Source: Chloromonas sp. AAM2 (Eukaryota > Chlorophyta > Chlorophyceae > Chlamydomonadales > Chlamydomonadaceae). From it: a stretch of DNA of 53,436 bases. Positions 9,699 to 20,562 of the stretch are shown here, one piece after another (position 1 is the stretch's first letter; each line of letters begins with the position of its first letter). Both the position numbers and the translations under genes were made by a program. A model generated the notes under the pieces. That model ran no database searches, was not told the origin of the DNA, and saw only the letters and a program-made list of their open reading frames with translations. The stretch covers positions 6,664-60,099 of the forward strand of contig QAXH01006154.1 in assembly GCA_004335635.1 (NCBI GenBank), read 5' to 3'.

Positions 9699-12600
9699 AT
9701 GGTCACTCCACGAGAGCACGACAATGGGACAGAAGATGATGCTGAGGCCCAGGCGCTACTGGGCAAGGCTCAGATCCAAGATGGGATTGGTTTACAGGAT
9801 GCGGCTACTCTCAAAGTCCTTGGCAGGTGGGGTCTGTGGTATCAAACCACAGATGTTAGGTGCTCCCTAGGGTCCAAGTGCAGTACAGGTGGCTGCAAAC
9901 ATTTCACGTGGCACGATTGGTCCGACCTCCCGTCTGGCTTGCCTCTGCTATCAGCGAACAAGTCGCAACAACATGGGTGGGCTCAGGGACAGTAGTGCTG
10001 AAAACCATAGCACGATCTTGGTAGCCGCTATTGACATGCTAGTTACCATCGCCTACTGATGTTCACGCCATCACAGAATTATGGAGATGGCTGGACCCAT
10101 GGCGTTGGCCAACGTCTTTGGCTACTCGTTGAGCATTGTGGCAGCTGTGGCTGTTGGGCACCTGAACGACCCAGTGGTGCTCAGCTCAGTCGTTCTGGCT
10201 GGGTCTGTCTTCAATGTCACAGGGCTTAGTGTGGTCATCGGGCTGGCATCAGGCTTGGACACAATAGCAGGTGGGTTTTTCCAGTGCCTGCCATGGTTTG
10301 ATGCGCAGCACTGTGCATGAAATGGCCTGGTCACCTCGCATCCCAATCAGTGCACTGCCGACACGGCTAGCGGAATGTCGAATTGCAAGGTGGGCAGACC
10401 GTAGGCAAGCAGGGGCGTCACAGCGGCGGCTCGACAGGCGGGCTGGCAGACAGACGGGCAGGCAGGCAGGCAGGCAGGGCACGTGAAAGGCAAGGTTCTT
10501 GTTCTGATCAAACGGGCTCCGGGCTCAAACAAACTGAATGCAGGGCAAGCCTTTGGCGCTGGAAGCCTGCTGCTGGTGGGCGAGACATTGCAGCGCTCTG
10601 TGCTTGTCTGCTGGGCTGTCAGCCTGCCTGTGCTTGCGCTGTGGATGCATGCTGGCCCTTTGCTGGTGTTGCTGCATCAAGCACCAGATATTGTGGACGG
10701 CGCTGCTCGGTATCTTCGAATAGTGGGACCATCTCTCTTTGCAGCGGCTTTGTCAACCAACTTGACTAGGTGCGTGTGTCAGCAAGACCAGATGGCAGAT
10801 AGCAGCGTGAGGCACTGGCGGCAAGGCACAGGAATACTTGCCGCTGGGCCTAGGGATACCTGCCGTTGGGCTTAGGAATACTTGCCGTTGCCGTTACATT
10901 GGTACTTCGTGTAGCTCTGTAAGCGTACTAGGCTGGACTAAGACTGCACCTACTTGTTTTTGGTTCGACAAGTCAAGGTCTTGGACATCCAGGTGTTGTA
11001 CAGTGTGCATAGGCAAACCTTGGACTATTCTCATGCACATTCTGTCACAGACGTTCCTGACTGTCATGCGATCATGCGTGCAAGGGTATCAACGATGTGA
11101 TCACACACACTCTGTATGCTGCCTGCCCAGGTACCTCACCTCGCAGCGGGTGGTCACTCCCAGTACCATCTGCACCATCATCACAGGCCTGTTGTGTCCT
11201 CTCTACAACTGGCTATTCATCTACAAGTGGGTTGTCTGAATCACTTCTGATGCTGCGCAGCATATGACTGGATTACCCGACAGCCATGTGATTGTCACCA
11301 TGTTCAGTGATTGGACTGTAAGAAGATTGGTGATGCAGAGGCATCCAGACCAACAAAAGCAGAATTTGGAGTCAAAGACCACAGGGACAACAACAGCTTG
11401 TTTTTTGTGTGGCAGAATCCACCTAATTCAACTGACTTGTCTGTTGCCGGACCGTGCTTACAGGTGGCAGCTGGGCCTGGACGGCGCAGCATGGGCGTTT
11501 CTTGCGTCCAACGTCACCAATGCCATCCTTTTGATCATCGCTGTCATGTGGCGTGACACCAGGCTGCATGGTACACGCAACCAGACGTGGCCGGGGTTCA
11601 CCCTCAACGCATTCCACAAGTGGGGCCACTTCTTGCACTATGGCGTCCCGGCAGCGTTGCAGATATGCTGCGAATGGTGAGGGACGATGAAGGCTTTGAG
11701 TGTGCTGGCGTGTTGACATGCCATGTCTGGTTGCACCCCTTGGCCATTGTCATGATTGATTTTATAATTTCTGGACATCACGGCCGTTGCTGGGCTGTGT
11801 CGCAGCCGTTTCGATGTCCCACATGCGTGCTGCTCACTTGTACTCCACATGCGTACTGCTTTCCTAGTCGTCATGAGCACATGCTTGGGACGGCCCATGC
11901 CGTACACTGGGTACCAAACATGCTGCCATCACACTGCTCGTGCTGCGCGTCACATTGTGTAGGTGGGTGTTTGAGCTGGTGATCCTGATGGCTGGGTCAT
12001 TGGCAGACGCGGACACAGCAGTGGCAGTCATGGGGATTACATTCAATCTCACTGGTGAGGGGAACAGAGTTGCGCATGGACAGGACGGGCAAGTGCAATT
12101 GTAAAGTTAAGCTGGGCTATGAGACAGAGAGCTGAGCCATGTGTTCGCTCTTGATGGGTGCGAATGATGAGTTCTGCTCAGGTCTGCCCTGGCATTGTTT
12201 GCAACCCTGGCGTACTGTTTCTGATCTCGTGTCATCCAGTATTCTGCGTGTTCAGGCACCTTGTCACAACGCACGCTCTTGCTGTTTGTGCCTGATGTTT
12301 GTGTGTGTCCTTCTGGATACAACAAAGAAATTGAATCTGTTTCTGACAGCCTGCCTAACAGTTTGTCCTGACGTGGCACTGTGTGCACATGGTAGCCAAT
12401 CAGCGCACATATCTACTGCTGCCCTGCTGTTCTTATGGTGCAGTGATTGCCTACATGGTCCCATCAGCCTTGGGCGGTGCATGCAACACGTGCATAGCCA
12501 ATGAGCTGGGGGCAGGCGATGCGCACACAGCTAAGAAGTTCTTTCAAGTCGGACTGGCACTGGTGCTGATAATCCAGGTGAGCAAGATGAGGGGAAGGTT

Positions 12601-15600
12601 GACATTGCACATGCCCACTTGACGACGGTTTCACACATCCAAGGTTCATTTTGCAAGTTCGAGGGATACATACGAAGAGATATGCAGCCAGCAAAGCTGG
12701 CGTGCAGGGATGCAGGGAGGGAGGGAGGGAGGGAGGGAGGGGGTTGTTTTTGACGCGCAATACTGGTGTTTGACTTGAGGCGGATACGACATTGAAGGGC
12801 TTTGATGGTGCACTGCCGCTCGACCGCCTCTCCTGTGCCTTCCTGCAATTCCTGTTGGACCCCCGCCTGCTTGGGGAGGTAGCCAAGCCCTCCACCCCCC
12901 GACCGAGGCAGGGGGTTTGTGCCTTGTCCTGTTTGTACAATTCCTGTTGGCCTCCCGCCTCCTTGGGGAGGTAGCCAAGCCTTCCACCCCCCGACTGAGA
13001 CAGGGGGTTTGTGCCTTGTCCTGTTTGTGCAATTCCTGTTGCGCCCCCAGCCTCCTTGGGGAGNNNNNNNNNNNNNNNNNNNNNNNNNNNNNNNNNNNNN
13101 NNNNNNNNNNNNNNNNNNNNNNNNNNNNNNNNNNNNNNNNNNNNNNNNNNNNNNNGGTAGCCAAGCCCTCCACCCCCCGACTGAGACAGGGGGTTTGTGC
13201 CTTGTCCTGTTTGTGCAATTCCTGTTGCGCCCCCCGCCTCCTTGGGGAGGTAGCCAAGCCCTCCACCCCCCGACTGAGACAGCCGCAGCGCTTCATTGGG
13301 CACTAGACACATGCCGCCTAATGTAGGTCACACGCGAGAACCCATCTCCGAGTCAACTGCTAGCAGAACTTGTTGCCAGCAGGTTCATACAATGTTCCAA
13401 TGAAAAGTGACAGGTTCATACAAGGTTCAGTGAAGTAGTAATTGGCGTGCAGCTAGTCAGGCATGTAATGACAGTACACGTGATACATACCAGTCCTGGG
13501 CGGATGGTCCAGCCTTGGATTTGCCAGAGCATGGCAGAACGCTGCTGTCGGCTCAGCGGCACATCCACTGCAAACCCCTGCAAGATCAGGGTCAGGTCAG
13601 GTTAGATTGGGTTAGATTGGCTTGGGAACCAGTGTGCTGTGTATATATATATATCGAATGACTTGCGACAGGGCATAACAGTTACTTTGATAAACTTTTT
13701 AATGCGCTGGGTGTGCTGAAACACGAGCATGTTGGTGAAGCACGTGACAAATGTTTGGGCAGCCCAATGGAGGATGTCATGAATCTGTGCATGAGGGTGG
13801 GCAGTGATGAGGGTGGCTTCATTGTGTGGAACCTTTGTTAGCCAGGTATGGGTTCTCCTGGCATGGGATAGTCCCTTACCTGGGGCATGGATTCCAGGAG
13901 TTCCTCTTGGGCGTCTCGCACAAGCAAGTCCTTGAAAAACTGCTGCCGAAACAGTTGTCCCAGTTGTGCATCAGATGGGTCAGCTCCGTCTGCGAACAGC
14001 TGCATGATGTGGCTGTTGAAGGCAACCGTGGCCGGCCTCCATCCGCCTGACACAAACTGCACACGAGCCTCGATTGCAGCAACCACGGCCCTGCGCTGCG
14101 TCCGTGTGAGCTTGTGGCTGAGCGCAGCGTACAGCGTGCGCTTGACGCAGGTTTCCGCAGTCCGCGAAGGCTTCTTCTATTGTCTCTTGCCGCAAGTCCC
14201 ATAATGAGACTTGCGGCGATGGCCGCGTTTACGCTTGCTGGTCATCAGACTAACCCGTGGGGAAATGAGACTGATGTTTCCTCAGGATTTAACCCCGAAT
14301 TTATACGGCTTGGCCGCCTGCTCTCGGACAGGCCGCAGCAATGGCTCGGCCGCCTGCTCTCGGACAGTGCAACCGGCATATCAAACAGTGTCATATCAAG
14401 ATATAAAAGACATGCCCAGTGATCACTTCTCAGGCGATGTACATTGCACAATGCAATGCAGAGCTCATTGCATGATACAACTCTTGGCAAGGAGGTTACA
14501 TCATGTCAGCAATGCCTTGAACTAAGAGGTTAGGAGCACAGGTCCCACAAAAAAAGATGACATCCAGGGTCCATATCTACACAACAACGTGCAGCTGCAG
14601 AACAGAATGGCACCATCTGCATCATCCACCAGCGCCACACTAGACACCAGAACACACTGCCACTGGTTTCAGTGCAGGACACAAGATTGTCCCAGAACTG
14701 GCAAACATCTTTTTTTCCAACTACAGCAAATTCGAAATTCGTCTGCAATTCCTGTTGGCGGCACGGGGATATGCTTTCTGAGGCATGACACTGCAGGTCG
14801 TGGGCTGAACCATGATATGCCATGTAATGATGCTAATGATGACTGCAGGCGTTGGCAGGTGGCAGCATGCTGGTGCTGCGTGACCACATCCCGCGTGCGT
14901 TCACGGACGCGCCTGCTGTGGTTTCCCTGACGGCCCAGGCGCTTCCCTGTGTGGGATTCTGCGTCATGGGGGACGGGGTCAATGCGCTGCTGGGAGGCGT
15001 GCTCAGGGGGTGCGGCAGGCAGGCATGGGGCGCAGCGCTGAACCTCATTGGATACTGGTGAGGAGCGCAATCACGTGTTTACAATGCTGCTGTACCATTA
15101 TTAGTGCTTGCCGCACGAGCATTTCCATGGAGGCAGTCTACGTGTGCTTGTAGGTAGGCAGGCAGTGAGCGTTGTGCACATGTCGGCTCCGCTTTACGTG
15201 ATCCTGTTTGCTCACGCATGCAGGTGTGTGGGCTTTCCCATGGCAATCTTCCTAGGCTTCAAGCTCCACTTGTCTTCATGGGTGAGTGGTGTTGCATATC
15301 TGTGACCCAAACTGCACCCAAATGAATTGATGTGTTTGTCAGGCACTGCCAGGCACAGCGGTGAAGGTCGTCATTGCACGACAAGGCCGATGTTTGTTGT
15401 GTAGATGTGCTGAGCATATTGGGTTGCCTTGACTCCTGCAGGGCTTCTGGGCTGCCCTGGCTATGGCCAGTGGGATACAGGTGTGTGTTCTGTTGGTCTT
15501 CATTTGCCGCCTCAACTGGTCAGAGGAGGTCCGGCGTGCAGCTATGCTGACAGCTGCGGATGCGCAGGACAGCGACAATAAGGACCCTGGCCCCTTGGCC

Positions 15601-16035
15601 AGCACAGTGAGCGTGAGCAGCACAGCATCAGTGCCACGTTATGAGCGGTTGAACAGCGCATCTGGCGTGAGAGGGCCTACCTCGCCTAACGAGCAGCCTC
15701 GGTATGAGAGACAGGCCAGCGGAGCCGGTTTGCAAAAAAGCACGTTGGTCAGTCATGATTCGGCGACAGCCCTGCCCCGGCCTGAGCGGTCTGGCAGTAT
15801 ACCGGGCGGCCCAAGAGGCACGTTGGCGAGCGACATACTGGCGTTTATGCGTCCAACAACTGAGAGCGTGCATCTTCACCATTCAACTGCATCAGACGGG
15901 GATGGGGTCCATGCGGCGTTGCTGCGGCACAGAATGTCTGTGGGCAACGAGATTGGCTTGGGCCCTGTCACCTCGCAGCGATCGAGCGCTTCTCAACTGC
16001 CTTCCGATGTCGAGTCCGCTGTCAAGGGCCAGTAA
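9699..16035 (+). CDS. MATE-family efflux transporter (tandem copy 1)
   Basis: Ten exons (9699-9826, 10077-10270, 10544-10769, 11131-11226, 11464-11676, 11963-12054, 12444-12577, 14849-15057, 15224-15281, 15442-16035) give 647 aa. MATE carriers export organic cations, xenobiotics or metabolites by H+ or Na+ antiport through 12 transmembrane helices. Family hallmarks: E-M-A-G-P-M-A-L-A-N near helix 1, V-G-H-L-N-D, F-N-V-T-G-L...G-L-A-S-G-L-D-T-I-A-G-Q-A-F-G-A-G (around residues 85-115), Q-A-P-D-I, L-Y-N-W-L-F-I-Y, and C-N-T-C-I-A-N-E-L-G-A-G-D-A. After the last helix (V-C-V-L-L-V-F-I-C) a 170-residue Ser/Ala-rich cytosolic tail follows, unlike most plant MATEs; it carries S-D-I-L-A and A-A-L-L-R-H-R-M-S, shared with copy 2. 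Intron 7 is 2271 bp and hosts an inserted element. Substrate and membrane cannot be told from sequence. Confidence 0.93.
10440..10481. repeat. (GGCA)n microsatellite in MATE1 intron 2
   Basis: GGCAGACAGACGGGCAGGCA followed by further GGCA units. Confidence 0.7.
10831..10896. repeat. Three 22-bp tandem repeats in MATE1 intron 3
   Basis: Units at 10831-10852, 10853-10874 and 10875-10896, consensus GGAATACTTGCCGTTGGGCT plus TA. Confidence 0.75.
12716..12740. repeat. (GGGA)n microsatellite in MATE1 intron 7
   Basis: Run of GGGA units ahead of the inserted element. Confidence 0.7.
12843..12858. repeat. Target-site duplication, left copy
   Basis: CTGCAATTCCTGTTGG, identical to 14743-14758; the two bracket the 1.88-kb insertion in MATE1 intron 7. 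Confidence 0.7.
12860..13275. repeat. Tandem array of about 90-bp units
   Basis: At least four visible units of GTAGCCAAGCCCTCCACCCC, GACTGAGACAGGGGGTTTGT, GCCTTGTCCTGTTTGTGCAA and TTCCTGTTGCGCCCCCCGCC. Each unit carries CAATTCCTGTTG, the core of the element's own target site. The assembly gap at 13064-13155 falls inside, so the real copy number is probably higher. Confidence 0.8.
13064..13155. other. Assembly gap (92 N)
   Basis: Run of N inside the 90-bp tandem array, probably a repeat-collapse gap. Confidence 0.99.
13491..14186 (-). pseudogene. Spliced coding fragment inside the MATE1 intron-7 insertion
   Basis: Three consecutive minus-strand exons fit perfectly: A, about 14186-13880, ending at a GTAAGG donor; B, 13784-13686 (33 codons, phase 0 at both ends, GTAACT donor); C, 13577-13491 (29 codons, GTATGT donor, acceptor after a CCTGACC-rich tract). 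Peptide landmarks: A-A-L-S-H-K-L-T-R-T-Q-R-R-A-V-V-A-A-I-E (A), H-W-A-A-Q-T-F-V-T-C-F-T-N-M-L-V-F-Q-H (B), V-D-V-P-L-S-R-Q-Q-R-S-A-M-L-W (C). It is antisense to the host MATE gene and on the strand of the mobile element. I do not recognise the family. No start codon or continuation past exon C was found; the upstream frame is closed by a stop just before exon A. Most likely a truncated element-borne or captured gene. Confidence 0.5.
14198..14730. repeat. 533-bp dispersed repeat, copy 1
   Basis: Nearly identical to 33408-33941 (a handful of substitutions). It contains an internal direct repeat (GCCGCCTGCTCTCGGACA twice, 36 bp apart) and ends with the reverse-oriented GTTTGCCAGTTCTGGGA motif at 14686-14716. 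The high identity implies recent movement or duplication. Confidence 0.9.
14743..14758. repeat. Target-site duplication, right copy
   Basis: CTGCAATTCCTGTTGG, identical to 12843-12858. Confidence 0.7.
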
Positions 16036-16412
16036 GCCGGGAGATGCCGACATATGGATGTGCGGGAGCGATTGTCAATGCATTGAGAGCGATTGTGCAC
16101 CAGGACAGGCGGTTGGCCCGAGTGGATCATCCAGGTTGTGCGGCCAGAGGACTAAGAGAACTGAAGAGAGTGCATGCAGGCGTGAGCAGGGCCCGAGTAA
16201 AATCAGAGCAAAGCAGGAGCTGAACGTGCAGGAGGCACCATTACTATTATTGATTCAGAAGAGGCGGCTGAGCCCATCCAGGTTGAAGGACAAGGGTAAG
16301 AGATGGCAAGGACAAGTGGTGAAGCAATGCCTGCTCGAGCTCACTGAGGGTCTCTTCATAGGGAAGGGCAGGGAAAGGAAAGGCTGGTCGTACATATTGT
16401 TGATTGTGCCAT

Positions 16413-16585
16413 TGCTCCTGCCACGCCTCATGCCCGCTCAATAACTTGCTCAGTACAGCACTGTTGATTCCCACCATCTGCTCCGCTTTATGGATGTGAT
16501 CACATGCCATCTGCTCCTGCCACGCCTCATGCCGGTACAATTACTTGCTCAGTACAGCAATGTTCATTCCCACCATCTGCTCCGC
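16413..16585. repeat. Two diverged 74-bp direct repeats
   Basis: Units 16413-16486 and 16512-16585 share TGCTCCTGCCACGCCTCATG, ACTTGCTCAGTACAGCA and CCCACCATCTGCTCCGC. Confidence 0.75.
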
Positions 16586-17649
16586 AAACATCTGCTGGCA
16601 AACATCTTTGAAGATTGAAGGGTGCTGGTGGTTCTTTCAGTCTGCTGGTTTATGAACAAGACGAATTTCCTGGTCAAAAACTATTGGATTCAAAGCAATT
16701 GCCATCAGGGCATTTCCTGCATGGCCTGGCGGATTGATAACTTCTTGCACATAAACAGTCTGCAGTAGGCGTGAGGCGCGAATCAAGTCGGCTCCGGTGT
16801 CTCTGTAAGGAACCCAAGTCGGCAGCCGAGATACAGATGCCACTCTCTAAATTGCCTATTTGCCAATGCAGAGGCGTGGTTTTCATCCAGTTCATGCATT
16901 CATCTTGCTTCAGCCAAGCTTTACAGACGTACGTTCTGGCTCAGCCCAAACCTAACCTTTGGGACAGTTTTGTGAGATGGACAGTAACGTGGTGGAGTTG
17001 TGCATTGACCTTGCCTGAATGAGTGTCACGTGGGACTAAGATGTGGTGCCCTGGTTGGAGTGGTAGACGGTGAGGTGACCAATTCTGGGACAGTGTCAAT
17101 GTTGGATGCTGGTTGCCTGTGGTGTGCTGGACCAGCGTTTTCTGGCACTGAGACATGGTGTATGTGCGTGGACGGTGTGGTGCACTGCCAGTACTGGAAC
17201 GCCATGTAATGCACTCCTTGCATCCGGGAACGATTTATGTGCACTTATGTAATCCTGGTGCGATACACACTGACCAGTGGGCTAACGTGTGGTACCTGAT
17301 GAGGTACTTGGTATTGGCGGCCATACCCGCCTCAGTCACGCAGCGTTTTGCAGAATTCTTTGCAAACAAATGCATCGCGCGTTACAAACAACAGCGTGAG
17401 CCCATTCCAGGGGCTTGCCAGACGTTGCAGGGGCTTGTGCGCTGGAGTATGGTGGGGGATTTCAAAGGCATCGGGTTTAAAAATCATGTCCCTGAACGAG
17501 AAGCGTTGTGATACAACAGCCAAGAGTCAGCCGAGATGAGTCAGCCGATGAGTCAGCCGAGAACGAATGGTGCAACTTGTGATAAGAGACCAAGCAAGTA
17601 TGGGTGTCAGGGTGTTTCTTGGGATGCTGAGGTACAAGGACATGGTTAG

Positions 17650-18115
17650 CAGCTGTCATTGGGCCCAAGTCCGCCATTCACAACTAAGCTACTCACCGCA
17701 CGCTGACCTTGCCCCATGGGCAGTCACCCGTGGGCATATGGTGTGGCTTTGGGACAAGGTCCGTCGTCATCAACCACTAAGCTACTGCACGGGGACCCTG
17801 CCGCAAAGGTGGCCATATGGTTTGGCTTTGGGGCAAGGTCCGCCAACCACCACTAAGCTACTGCACGGGGACCCAGGACCCTGCCCCAAAGACAGTCACC
17901 GGCGTCCGTCTAGCCTTGCTTTGCAGATCCACCATTCACCACCAAGCTGCTGCACGGGAACCCTGTCTTCACTGGTGGCCGTCTGGATTGGCTTTGGTGC
18001 AAGGTCCGCCATTCACCATTAAGCTACCGGACACTAACACTGGGACCTTGCCCCAAAGACAGTAACTGGTGGCCGTCTGGCCTTGCTTTGGGGCAAGGCC
18101 CGCCATTCGCAGTAA
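17650..18115. repeat. Degenerate minisatellite, about five units
   Basis: Units of about 75-105 bp built from GGGACCCTGCCCCAAAGACA, GGTGGCCGTCTGG, CTTTGGGGCAAGGTCCGCCA and CCACTAAGCTACTGCACG. Confidence 0.75.
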
Positions 18116-19189
18116 GGTCTGCGTGCTCCGACAACGTTTTTTCTGCAGTCGCCCGCTGATGGCAGCTCACCAGACTGCAGCATACCAACCACTCGAATAA
18201 CCAAACAAGACGGTGCACCTGGTAACCTAGGGCTGCATGGAAGCCGTGCAGCCCTATCAGCCTGCAGACCTACCTCACATGCACAAGGCACCAAGCGGGC
18301 ATTGCTGTTTGAAGTGTGGTCAAGGTGCATGTGTACGTTACAATCAACATCTCATCCAGCTCATGGGTGCATGTGCACAACTGGTGTTGTTTTTACCACC
18401 AACCTTTGGTATGACATAACAGCCACTGGTGCACCTGTGCAGATGATGTTGGTGTCCATAAAACATGCTCGACTCCATCTGCTTGACAACTTACCACCTA
18501 ACTTTGCCAACAATTCTGCATTTGTTGTAACCCCCTTGGAGCAGGCAATCAAACTCTTACACCATGAGTGTGTTTGCGTCTCTGGGTCTTCACCTCGCCC
18601 CTTGCCTGCAATTGCCTTGCCACAATCAGCCAGGGCTTCATTTCCACCAGCAGACCATGAAATCCAGATACCAAGCACCCCAGACACAGTATTGCTGCAT
18701 TGCTGCGTGTCCGCATGCCTGGGTCTGCACGATGAGTTGTGTGGCGCTGTTTCGTTGCCATCTGAGTGCTGTTCCACGATGTTGAGACCAATCCTCCTCG
18801 CTGACAAGCACTGACTGTATCTAACAGTTTGTCAGGGCATTCTGGGCGGTACTCTCGGTACCCCCGGTACTCCGCCTGCAGACAAGTTGTATATATTTTC
18901 ATTGCTTGTGTTTATTCCTTACTTTACTCCAGGGACAGTACCAATGGTACCGGTGGTACCTCACCCTTTCTGACAGTAATAGGGGCAGAGCAGGGCTTTG
19001 TCTGGAAGTTGTGTGGCAGGTGTGTGGTGGTGCGTCACTCACAAGGGTTCCCACTCATATTCATGCGGTGGAGAGTGAGGGATGGGAGAGAGAGGGAGGG
19101 CGAAATGTCTACACTGTCAAGTGTCAACCAAACATAACATGTTGTTTTGTCTGCCCAACATGTTGATTGTAACACACGCATGCACCCAG

Positions 19190-19410
19190 ACCCACAGCCC
19201 ACAACCCAGCAACCCACAGACCCAGCACAGGATATAGAGAGTGCCACGCAAGGCATGGGATGCAGTACACCAGCTGAAAACCCAGAGACCCAGAGACCCA
19301 ACACATGATATAGAGGGCGGCACGCCAGGATTTGACATACAGCTCTCCAGGTATATAAGCAGAGACCAGCAACCCAGAGACCCAGCAACCCAGAGACCCA
19401 GCACAGGACG
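19190..19410. repeat. ACCCAGC-rich degenerate tandem repeat
   Basis: Repeated AACCCAGAGACCCAGCA-type units with interruptions. Confidence 0.6.
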
Positions 19411-20562
19411 TACGAGAGTGTCATGCAAAGGCATGCAGTTGAATATCTGACCTTGCCCCACAGCCGAACCGGCCGACAAAGTCGATGAACCGTTGTGCAC
19501 TAAGGTTGGCATGCTATATCTATGGAAATAATGGCTGACTTTGGCCCACCCAGGGCTGTCTGTGAGGTCAGTTCCGTTTGCAGTACCTGAAGGATGCGAT
19601 GGCCAACGCTACTCCACTACCAAACAGATGACCACTGGCAGGGGTCTTCCAAGCCCCTCAATTTTACTAGGGGTTAGCTCGGGATGCTGAGCTGCAGCTC
19701 GGGCTGGACCCCGACCTGGTACATTTGACATGGGTTTCTGGCTCGAGATGCAGTCGGGATTTGTTGCTTGTAACTCGGGATTGACATTCTCCAAGAGAGT
19801 AGGTGAGGAACTCGATTGTACTGACATGACAATCATCAGTCCACAATCATCAGTGCGCAGGACAGTAGAAGCATAAACAGATGGCCGGCAAGCCTGAGTT
19901 AGCAAGAACGAGATTCTGCTGTCAACATCGCCAGCATGCCCAGAGCAGACCAAGGCAGCCACGTCTCAAAAGGCGACCAAGGACACTGGCTCTGTTGGAT
20001 GATGGCGACAGAGGCAGTGCACGTGCTCTTACAGGTGCTTGGTGGGCAAAAGTGATGGCTCTTGCTTGCATGTGCTTGGAAAGCTGAAGAGGTTTGGCGC
20101 CGTCATTGCTAGTGGTAAGAGCAGATCTTATCATGTAGGCTGTGCATCTGCAGGCGGCCAAATCCATGCCCCAGCGCCTGCGTCGCTTGCCGTGGACTAA
20201 CCCTGGACCTTGTTCGGCACATGCCAGCTAGAGTCGCCAATGCCTCATGCTCCACAGGGTACGACCAAAGCTTGCGGCAATAGCCGTGTTAACGACTGAA
20301 TGACCTCCAGCGCAAGCCCACTCGCTAAACAAATGGTTGCCGTTTCTACTATCGCATATCGCATATACCAGCCGACAACCAAACAGCAAACGATAACCTA
20401 GAGGTGGCAAGATGCAGAGGCAAAACGCAGTCTAGTAAGTACTAAGGACACGAGGCCTCACACGTGTCTCACTCTTTCATGCACGCGTGGCTCCTCCGGA
20501 CTTGCGTGGCCCACTCGACGGGTTGTCCGAAGCAACCTTAAGGTAGCTACTGTACGGCCCAG

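Larger units (their letters stand above)
12859..14742 (-). mobile_element. Insertion in MATE1 intron 7 (family S, copy 2)
   Basis: 1884 bp (92 of them N) bracketed by a perfect 16-bp direct repeat. On the minus strand it reads: a 533-bp repeat (14730-14198) also found at 33408-33941; an intron-containing coding stretch (about 14186-13491); the conserved family-S 3' region (about 13390-13240); then a tandem array of the terminal segment ending in the CTCCCCAAG..AGGCGG hairpin at 12859. Orientation is set by the shared terminus. It resembles a non-LTR-like retroelement or a composite of nested insertions; no reverse transcriptase domain was recognised. Confidence 0.6.
16036..20562. other. Intergenic region between the tandem MATE genes
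   Basis: 4.5 kb without a supported gene. It holds two 74-bp direct repeats (16413-16486, 16512-16585), a degenerate minisatellite (17650-18115), an ACCCAGC-rich tandem stretch (19190-19410), and a segment near 17040-17200 that resembles 49864-50020. The last few hundred bases would be the promoter of MATE copy 2. Confidence 0.5.

Noticed and set aside
12464..13312. Long minus-strand frame (282 codons including N)
   Set aside because: It is the tandem array and an N run read through, opposite a real MATE exon.
15704..16444. 246-codon plus-strand frame over the MATE1 tail
   Set aside because: It overlaps the in-frame last exon of MATE1 in another frame and has no homology features.
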